64,000 bases of DNA from Amphiura filiformis (Eukaryota > Echinodermata > Ophiuroidea > Amphilepidida > Amphiuridae): contig NC_092629.1 in the NCBI RefSeq assembly GCF_039555335.1, forward strand, positions 27,490,775 to 27,554,774. Reading direction: 5' to 3'. The notes under the pieces were generated by a model. The model did not search any database. It was not told the DNA's origin and was given only the letters and a program-made list of their open reading frames with translations. Below, piece by piece: positions 56,003 to 64,000 of this stretch. Position 1 is the first letter of the stretch. Each line of letters starts with the position of its first letter. A program made the position numbers and the translations under genes.

Positions 56003-58155
56003 AAGTAGGTTGCGGGGTCGCACGCTCGAGTCTCGCGAGGCCCCGAAGCGCAATAATAGTTTGGCGAAGAAGCGAAAACTAAGGGAGAATGGCGAATTGT
56101 GGAATGGAATCAGACAGAGAGTGAGTCGCGCTCGCTGAGAACTGTGACAGTTACTATGTAGTTTTAATCTGACACGCGGCGGGCTATGTGTACCACTTTT
56201 AACCCGACAAATCTTAACCAAATCTAACATTTATATATAAAATTAACCAAGAACCACTGTACCAAACATAGGCTTGTTTGGACTCATTTTGAAGCATTTT
56301 CCACGCCGAATTTAAATCTATTGATAAAAAAACCACATTTTGACAATTTTACAAATTTGTTGATTTTAAGGATTTTTCATGTGTACATGACGTGCGCAAA
56401 ATACGGGTTATGGATTGAAGAGACGACATGTGAAACCACTGTATTTGCGTGTTTTTAAATAGTTTTATGTTACGCACAGCTGACGTTTGAATGTTTATTA
56501 ACATTGTAACTATAGGTATAACATATCAATTAGAAGTTTATGGACGGAACTCACAAAATCGGAAATTTACCCAAATTTCATTGTGACATTGTGCACGGTG
56601 GCATTGCATGCATGGCGGTATATGGTGACCCAAATTGATGATTTATACCAATGATTATGAATGAAATGCAAAGTCCATTATGAGATAAATGCGTCTCGTA
56701 TGTAAACCCCTGTAGTGTTACAGAGGGGACTGTGCAAACAGCAATTAAACGTGAATCAGTGGTTTTAATCCTATTTTAGCGTTTATAAAAATCTGCAGCT
56801 GAAACTATTATTGTGACGGTCTTCCATAATAAGGGCTTTTTCCTTCTGCAATTTCTGTCAATCAAAGTAAAATAATGAGAGTTACCTCTGATTCCGTGGG
56901 CCTACATTCATGAGGCGATAACCATTTGATTACGGACCTAGGTATTATTCGCCCAGAGTTCATCTTTTTGGGAAATCGTACAACCGGCGTGGTTTGATAA
57001 ACTTCTTGGCGCATTCAGAGTTGTTTTTCTTATCTTCAAAATGTTTCATGAAAAAAAAAATAGTCCTATTTAACTAAATGTCATCAGCGTACTTGGACAA
57101 ATACAAGCTTAAGTCCATTATTTTGATTATATAGATCATATCAAAATGAATATCTAACAAAAATGAATTTGACCGGACCACAAAAAGATGTGTTCAGCTT
57201 TCGCAGACGATATTCGCGTCTTAAGGGTTAAGTTCACGATGTCACAGCTTCGAAAGATCAATTTCCTAAATCGCCCCACGTGCAATGAGTTCACTAGCAT
57301 CCACAAGGGCATGCAGATTTTAAAAAGTAAAACTTTGATGAAAAAAAAATCGGATTTTCTTCCATTTTTTTCCTTTCTTTTAAAGTAAAAACGGAAAATT
57401 GAAACCACGTGTTCGCTTAAGAATTTGTTTTGTTTACTTCTTAAGATCAACATTAGCGTGCATTAGCGTCGCGACCCATCAATTGGAACTGTCGTGATTA
57501 ATAAAATGTTATTGATGCATTCGGCTATTGGTTTTGCCAAAACAACGTCAGCAATCTATGTAATTTTCTTCAGATCTATAAATATCCGCTACAAGAATCA
57601 CTCAACTGCATCCATGCATGTTTGTACTCGTTTGATAAAATTTTCCGCGTAAAAATCCAAAGTTGGTCAGAAAATTGAAGGAAAAACCGAAAATATTTTG
57701 GGGAAATTTTATTTAACAAATTTGTCAACGGGGCTTGAATCATGCAGAGGGTTTATAAGTAGGTTTAGCAGAAAGGGCCACTTAGGCAAAAATCAGACAG
57801 AATTGAATAGGTCAACTGTAGATTTGTTAAAATAACAGATCGGGTACACATGTTGCTATAGGCCTCGGATATTGCCAGAGTATGGCAATCAACCTGCTGT
57901 GATACTTCACCATTAATCTCAAATTGGTTACGATATTGGCACATTTTTACATAGAAGAACAAAGACACTTTTATGTTTACGCTTTTTGTTACGGATCATG
58001 GTAAAAAAGAACTGAAAATAAAGCATGTTGGAAGCAAAGTGCATTAATGGAGTTTTTTTGCGACTGATCACTGCTGATGTAGTTTGAGTTATTTTGTTTG
58101 AATTACTCCAAATGCACTTGAGAGGATTACAAATAAATTCAATCAAATCATTTTG
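56003..58155. other. 2.1 kb without recognisable genes
   Basis: Weak M2-like phrases at 56245-56300 (AAGAACCACTGTACCAAACA) and 57590-57640. Overlapping frames at 57154-57453 on both strands have no motifs. Confidence 0.4.
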
Positions 58156-58576
58156 TTTGATGATGATAGTGATGACGATGACAGTGATGATGATGATAAC
58201 GACGACGAAGAGGGGTTGAAATGGGAACGGAGAAAAAGATGGTGATGTTGAGGAGGGGAGGAGGAAGAGAAGGAGGAGAAGACAATGGCGATGATCATGA
58301 TGAAGATGGAGATGATGATGTGATGAAGATGCTGATGCACTCTGAGTCGAGTGAGGATGACGATGATGCTGCTATACTCATGATGATCGGGAGGAGCAGG
58401 AAGATGAGGAGAAGGCGGTTGAGGATTGAAATGTGGATGGAGTGGAAGATAGAGATGATGACGACAACGATGACGATGTCGACGATGCACTTACTGATGA
58501 TGATGATGTTGAAGATGATTACGACGAGATGATACTGATGATGACGATGATGATGATAATGATGATGATGATGATA

Positions 58577-58614
<38 letters not shown>

Positions 58615-58615
58615 A

Positions 58616-58647
<32 letters not shown>

Positions 58648-58722
58648 GGTGATGATGATGATGCTACTGCTGCTGATGATGATGATGAGATGTTTATGGC
58701 GACGATATTCGTACTGTTGATA

Positions 58723-58768
<46 letters not shown>

Positions 58769-58875
58769 GATGTTTATGGCGACGATATTCTTACTGTTGA
58801 TGATGATGATGTTGTTGATGATGATGATGATGATGATGTTGATGCTGATGAAGATGATTACAGTGAGGAAAATAA
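58156..58875 (+). repeat. (GAT)n-rich microsatellite region
   Basis: GATGATGAT runs with interspersed GAC, GAG and AAT codon-like words. A TGAGATGTTTATGGCGACGA block occurs twice (58687 and 58767) in tandem with its GAT runs. Asp-, Met- or Ser-rich frames on both strands reflect the repeat. Confidence 0.92.
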
Positions 58876-59774
58876 ATTTGAGAAGATGAAGAGAAGAATG
58901 ACAAATATGAAGGCGGAGCAAGAAGAAATGGAATATCGGTTGTCTCCAAATGAAAATAAACACAAAAACTACCTCATGGGACCACCAAGCATTAACAAGT
59001 TTAGGATCACCCCGTCACTATTCTCCAGATATACAAATTTGGGTGAAATGATATAAAACTCTCACAATTTTACCAGATTAGATGATAACTGTATTAGACT
59101 CCGGCCATGGGAGAATATCTGAAATAGGTCACCGTGTTCACCTCACTAAGATCGCAGCTTGACTCGGCTTGGTTGGAGATAAAAGTACACGGCACTTTTT
59201 TGGATACAACTTGTTCGAAAATACTAGGCTATTCTGATAAATATTCCTACCCCCGGATTTGTTTTACAAAAAATGGGATTTTTTTGGAAATACATCATCA
59301 ACTGTTAAGTTCAATACTAAAATGTAAAGTTCTGTTTGATATGGTCAAATTATATAAAGTATTTCATAACTAGTTGATCCAGTAATAATAATCTGGGTTT
59401 TGTTTGTAAATATCATTCTCAATAAACTGAATAATTTTGTAAATGTATCATTATTCTAAACCTGTAGTAGCGACGTTTTAATTAGATCGGATTGCAGACC
59501 GTAAGAGCAACAAGTTACGAAATATCGAGTAAGAAAGTAACCACAAATGACCGACGTAAGGTGGGGGGGGGGAAGATACTAGATAGAAGAGCCAAATGCC
59601 TATTGTTTTGGTGATGTAGGTCAACGATGAGTTGAGATTCTTATACACGGTGAAGTGAAAATGACTCTTAATGGCATAGCTCCCGTTTGTAAAAACGTTT
59701 TAATCAGTCGTGTTCAAACCTATGTAAAATGTGACCCGAGTGCTCCAGTGAAACATTCCTGATCATGTGTTAAC
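58876..59774. other. no recognisable feature
   Basis: A G-run at 59563-59571; nothing else supported. Confidence 0.4.
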
Positions 59775-60501
59775 ATCCATTGCTATCTACAGTAAAATAT
59801 TATCCAATACCATCTACAGTAGATAGCATCATAGCATCAATTGATATCTATTGCATTCACGGTAGACAGCATAGCATCCATTGCTATCATTCGTTGCTAT
59901 CTTCTGTAGGCCTATATTGCAATGGATGCGATATGGATGCGATATACAGTAGATATTATCCATTGCTTTATAATATTATGGTAGATATTATCTATTGCTA
60001 TATACAGTAGATAGCATCAGTTGATATCTATTGCATCCATTGCTATCTACGGTAGACAACATAGCACCCATTGCTATCTATGTATAGATATCATTCATTG
60101 CTGTCTTCCATATATTGCAACGGGTGCCATATACGGTACGGTAGATATCATAAATATACAAAAGATATTATCTATTTACAGTAGATAGCATCAATATAAA
60201 TTGCTATCTGCGGTAGATAGCATAGTATCCATTTATATCTACGTAGATATCATTCGCTGCTATCCTCCGTATATTTCAACGGGTGCGATCTACGGTAGAT
60301 ATCGTAAATTTACAAGAGATGGCATCAGTCAGATAATTCCATTAATTCAAATTGTAGATAGAATCAATTGCTATCTACAGTAGATAGCATTTCATCCATT
60401 CCTATCTACGTAGCATTTGTTGCTATCTTCCGTATAATGCAGTGGATGCGATCTACGGTATGGATATCATCAGTATCTACAGTAGATAGCATAATTCTTT
60501 T
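59775..60501 (+). repeat. degenerate array with GCTATCTAC/GTAGATAGC cores
   Basis: Irregularly spaced cores such as TTGCTATCTACGGTAGACAA and GCTATCTGCGGTAGATAGC, with TATCATTCGTTGCTATCTTC phrases between them. This is the worn left part of the 50-bp family. Confidence 0.85.
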
Positions 60502-60975
60502 CTTCCGTATATCATTCGTTGCTATCTACAGTAGATAGCATAATTCTTTTCTTCCGTATATCATCAATTGCTATCTACAGTAGATAACATCCATTCTTTT
60601 CTTCCGTATATCATCCATTGTTATCTATAGTAGATAGCATACATTCTTTTCTTCCGTATATCATTCATTGCTATCTACAGTAGATAGCAAACATTCTTTT
60701 CTTCCGTATATCATCCATTGCTATCTATAGTAGATAGCATCCATCAATTTCTTCCGTATATCATTCATTGCTATCTACAGTAGATAGCAAACATACTTTT
60801 CTTCCGTATATCATCCATTGCTATCTACAGTAGATAGCATACATTCTTTTCTTCAGTATATCATTCATTGCTATCTACAGTAGATAGCATACATTTTTTT
60901 CTTCAGTATATCATTTATTGCTATCTACAGTAGATAGTATTCATTCTTACCTTCCCTATATCATTCAATACCCTT
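60502..60975 (+). repeat. 50-bp satellite with palindromic core (about 9 copies)
   Basis: The unit is CTTCCGTATATCATYCATTG, then CTATCTACAGTAGATAGCAT, then ACATTCTTTT. Each core has two TGCTATCTAC arms in inverted orientation around one base. Periods of 49-50 bp are read at 60502, 60551, 60601, 60651, 60701, 60751, 60801 and 60851. Confidence 0.95.
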
Positions 60976-61607
60976 TACTGTAGATAGCATATCTATTGCG
61001 TATAAAAACAACAACTATGTCAGCAGCTAGTTGAAACTAACAGTCCAAATGAACTTGTTCAATTGCATCCATTGCTATCTACGAACAAGAACATGACGTT
61101 TATCAAAATACTCTTCAGGCCTTTCCGATTTTTCTTTTCATGATAACCTCAGAAACCCGCCGGACGTTGCAAGTATTAAAATCGTACACAGCAATACACA
61201 CGGGAGCCATTATTCGTTTACTATATCGTAGTAGTTTCAAAACGTTTTTGTTTAAATCGATTTAAATGCCAACATTTCCCTAATAGTTATTGCCTGTCTT
61301 TAAGAGAGAAATTGTCCAAGTAGCTGTCAGCTGTCCCCGTTGATCTCCAGGATTATTTTACCCTGTAATAACGTTATTTGTGTCACGAGTGATTTATGGT
61401 ACCAGCGAATTAACCCGCTGCGTACTAACTGGTAGAGAATTTGCGTTCTACGATAGACTACTAAAGACGTTTGTTTGTTTGCTTGTTTGTTTGTTGTTTG
61501 TTTGTTTGTTTGTATAGGTTGATTGCTTGTTAGTTTGTTGTTTTTTCTTGAATATTTATGTTTCAACTAAATTAGTGACTAAGGTCAGCGGTTATGGGCA
61601 TTATGGG
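60976..61607. other. no gene; (TTTG)n run
   Basis: GTTTGTTTGCTTGTTTGTTT simple repeat at 61470-61515; otherwise unique. Confidence 0.6.
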
Positions 61608-61785
61608 CAGTGGCGGTACCAGGAATGAGGGGCATGGGGGCAAGGTGAATTTCAGGGGGAGCAAAATCGACAAATTTTGCGCAAAATTGCCGCAAAAAGT
61701 GGAAATTGACGTAATTTGGGGGGTTTTGTCTCAAAATGGGGGGGATATTGGGGATGCTCCCTTGCCCCCCGTAGCGCCGCCACTG
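61608..61785. mobile_element. 178-bp hAT-like MITE with 8-bp target duplication
   Basis: Ends CAGTGGCGGTACC and GTAGCGCCGCCACTG are inverted repeats. ATTATGGG flanks it on both sides (61600-61607 and 61786-61793), a perfect 8-bp target duplication. An 8-bp duplication with CAGTGGCG termini is characteristic of the hAT superfamily. The G-rich interior has no coding function. Confidence 0.88.
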
Positions 61786-61938
61786 ATTATGGGTTTGGGG
61801 TATAAACTGAACTTTAGTTCGGAGCTTTCGGGCTTGCTTTGTGGCCGCAGGGTCATTTTCAACTCAACCATTTTGACGGCTTCATTAATCTGAGAAAATG
61901 ATGAAATTCGGAGAGAACCTGTTGATGTATTCAAGATT

Positions 61939-62113
61939 TGGGCAATTCCAGTTGAAATCTCTACACCCCTATAGAAGACATGATCTTAAACTTCCACACA
62001 GGAAGCTGTGTACGTTTGAAATGGAATAACCCATTCCGGTAATTCCACACTCCCTCTATGGAAGATTAAGGTTATGTCTTCCATAGGGGGTGTACGGATT
62101 TCAACTGGAATAC
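61939..62113. mobile_element. M1 MITE, copy 10 (CTATGGAAGACAT subtype)
   Basis: TGGGCAATTCCAGTTGAAAT to TCAACTGGAATACCAC, with CCCTATAGAAGACATGATCT and GGTTATGTCTTCCATAGGGG arms. Confidence 0.78.
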
Positions 62114-62194
62114 CACACTGCAGTCTTTTATGTCATGTTGTCGATGACTTTTGTTAATACTAGAATTAGCGCCAAATCAATTTGAATTTGCACT

Positions 62195-63101
62195 TAGAGA
62201 GATTGCGATTTCCAAACGTAGGTATCGGACGTACGTTGATCTATTCAAAACCACTCTCCTGTATCGAAGCGAGGTCACGTATTTAGCCAGTTTTGGAAGA
62301 TTTTCCACGTGCGAAATAAACGTAGATACATCGTTGAAAATGCACAAAATTTGTCCATTTTACAATATGTTAAAGACAGTCAATGATAATGAACATACGA
62401 AGGAAAGTCTGATTACTATTATGATCCTTTTTGTTTGTAACAAATCATTATAATAAAGGTACAGCGATGTGTTGAAAATGGACTAAATTTATACGCGATG
62501 TCCATACGCAGAGATTGCCCATTGAAATGTGTGTGATACTTTGCGTACAAAAAATGACATTGCGATTTCCCATTTTGGATTCCAACGTAGTATAAAACGC
62601 AGATGCTACGTTGAAATATGCTGATTTTACCTCATGTCGAAGTTCATTCAACGCGCCCAATTTTCAGGACGAAAAAGTCTCATTTTGAAAGTAAAGGCTT
62701 CATGATATTATATGGATGTGGTGATCTTTAATCTACCAAAATATATGTTTTGGGCAACTACCGGTATAATATTTGGGGAGCACAAAAATACAATTAAGTT
62801 TAAGCAGCATGTTAAGTCAAAATTTTTAATCAAAATCAAAAGCGGGCTGTTTGAATTAGGCAGCGACTCAGTAGCCTGCACTTACTGTTAATTTTTCAAT
62901 CACTATGCCCGCTATCGAACTAGATTAGATTAGATCAGATTTATAGTCTTTATTCCAGCCGTCTTGTTCTCCTTCATGACGAATGAGCACAATCCAGTTT
63001 GGAACCGAGACTAGCAATATTTAACACCGTATTAACGTACGTAAAAATGTACGTGATAACGTACGGTCCACGTGCTGCGTTTGGAACATCGCAATCTCTC
63101 T
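62195..63101. mobile_element. about 0.9-kb element bounded by inverted AGAGAGATTGCGAT ends
   Basis: AGAGAGATTGCGATTTCCAA then ACG (62195-62217) is inverted as CGTTTGGAACATCGCAATCT then CTCT (63078-63101). Internal echoes GAGATTGCCCATT and TTGCGATTTCCCATTTTGGA occur. No transposase frame is visible and no target duplication was found. Confidence 0.5.
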
Positions 63102-63771
63102 AACATTAGATCTTGCACCTGTTGAGGCCAGTTTGCAAAATTATTTTGATTGTCGAGGAAGTTCTAAGCACAGTTAAGTTTCGACGTTTTTCATTGCCGA
63201 AACTTAAATCTCTGAGTTTTGTTTTAATAAATAATACAACTCAATTCTTAGAAATTCAAATATGTCATGATGTAAAATGTTTAAAACAAGTCTTCAACAC
63301 TCACTTCAACAAGTCTCCAACACTCACTGGGCGGTATCACAGTCATCTGTAGAGAAGACAAGTTTGTTCGGCGCAAAGTGAGGGCGGCTATTTGCATAAA
63401 GAAGGAGACCAACCCCACCCTAAATAGGGACGGGCGCGGGGCCGCGCCGCGAACTCTCAATACTATAATGATTGGATTCCCTATCAGAAAATAGACTCCA
63501 CCAACGTCCAGATTGGGTAGAGGATCAGTCAGTCAACTGGTCTTGCCAAGTAGGATCGGTCGGTCGGCTTTTTTTTTTCTGGGAGAGGCAAAATGACCCT
63601 GAAAAATCAACAAATTTTGGAACATTTTTAGCGAACACATTTGAAATAATAAAAAGTCAAAATCAATCCACTTCGGCGAAAAACGCAAAATATGGGTCGG
63701 TGGGGCCATAGAACATTTTTTATTTTCTTCAAAATAGTTCAATTTATTTCCATCACAAAAACATAGCCTAC
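63102..63771. other. no recognisable gene
   Basis: A short GC-rich patch GGGCGCGGGGCCGCGCCGCG at 63431-63450 stands out; open frames of 79 codons lack motifs. Confidence 0.4.
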
Positions 63772-64000
63772 ATTGTTATCTACTGTAGATAGCTGTATAT
63801 ATCATCCAGTGCTGGCTACTGTAGATAGCATTCATTGGTATCGATTGTAGATAAAATCCAGTACCGGTACTATCTACTGTAGATAGCATCCATTGATAGC
63901 TTATGTAATTTAGATTGCACCCATTACTATCTGCTGTAGATAGCATTTAGTTCTATTTACTATATATAGCATCCATTGCTATCTACTGTAGATAACATTC
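63772..64000 (+). repeat. start of another GCTATCTACTGTAGATAGC array
   Basis: Cores TATCTACTGTAGATAGC recur every 45-60 bp with CATCCATTG linkers, as in 60502-60975 but with T instead of A at the centre. The array runs off the window. Confidence 0.88.

Noticed and set aside
58143..58963. Asp-, Met-, His- and Ser-rich frames of about 100 codons
   Set aside because: All lie in (GAT)n-type simple repeats and conflict with one another.
61594..61893. 99-codon open frame
   Set aside because: Crosses the hAT-like MITE and its target duplication, so cannot be a conserved gene.
63420..63460. CpG-island promoter
   Set aside because: GC-rich patch is only about 25-40 bp with no adjacent gene.

Overview
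This is eukaryotic, repeat-dominated, AT-rich DNA. It looks like gene-poor sequence from a marine invertebrate, and an echinoderm-like deuterostome is my best guess. That guess rests on the kind of tyrosine-recombinase retroelement present, the abundance of foldback/MITE families and the general repeat flavour, not on any marker gene. I found no host protein-coding gene, rRNA or intact tRNA. The only convincing proteins belong to one retrotransposon.

The retrotransposon (9611-15654) is a Ngaro/PAT-type (DIRS-order) element with split direct repeats in the order A1 - gag - RT/RNase H - tyrosine recombinase - B1 - A2 - B2. A1 and A2 differ by one base in 158 and B1 and B2 are identical over 146, so the insertion looks young. 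Even so, gag and RT/RNase H carry frame breaks. Between the RNase H and recombinase reading frames lies an array of about a dozen small hairpins, most with an ACTG loop and with stems that change in a compensated way.

Tandem satellites fill much of the rest: a 34-bp family at 1226-3418 and, in opposite orientation, at 16163-17598; a 41-bp family at 47293-50020 (with an internal inverted block) and 53410-55440; and a 50-bp family at 59775-60975, with related sequence at 63772-64000 running off the window. All share a core related to GCTATCTACTGCTGATA. In the 50-bp family this core has become a near-perfect dyad. Higher-order repeats of 306 bp and 287 bp are visible.

Dispersed elements fall into recurrent families, named here for cross-reference. 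M1 has GGGCTATTCC termini and nested TGTGGAAGAT...ATCTTCCACA stems; ten copies. M2 is TTAA-flanked with CTCTSCAYGC-like ends and an internal GTCGTCTGCAGTCGAC; about ten copies plus relics. M3 has CAGCAAACACAAAACGTTTT termini; four copies. There are also single foldbacks at 5824, 19199, 21431, 26243, 37914, 42275, 51437, 61608 (8-bp target duplication, hAT-like) and 62195, plus tRNA-derived SINE pieces.

Microsatellites include long purine-strand tracts (4003-4995), successive pentanucleotide runs (8505-8738), (ATG)n (17599-17850 and 58156-58875) and (GAAT)n (34242-34343). A long near-perfect hairpin at 45924-46050 stands out as unexplained. The remaining stretches show no recognisable content.
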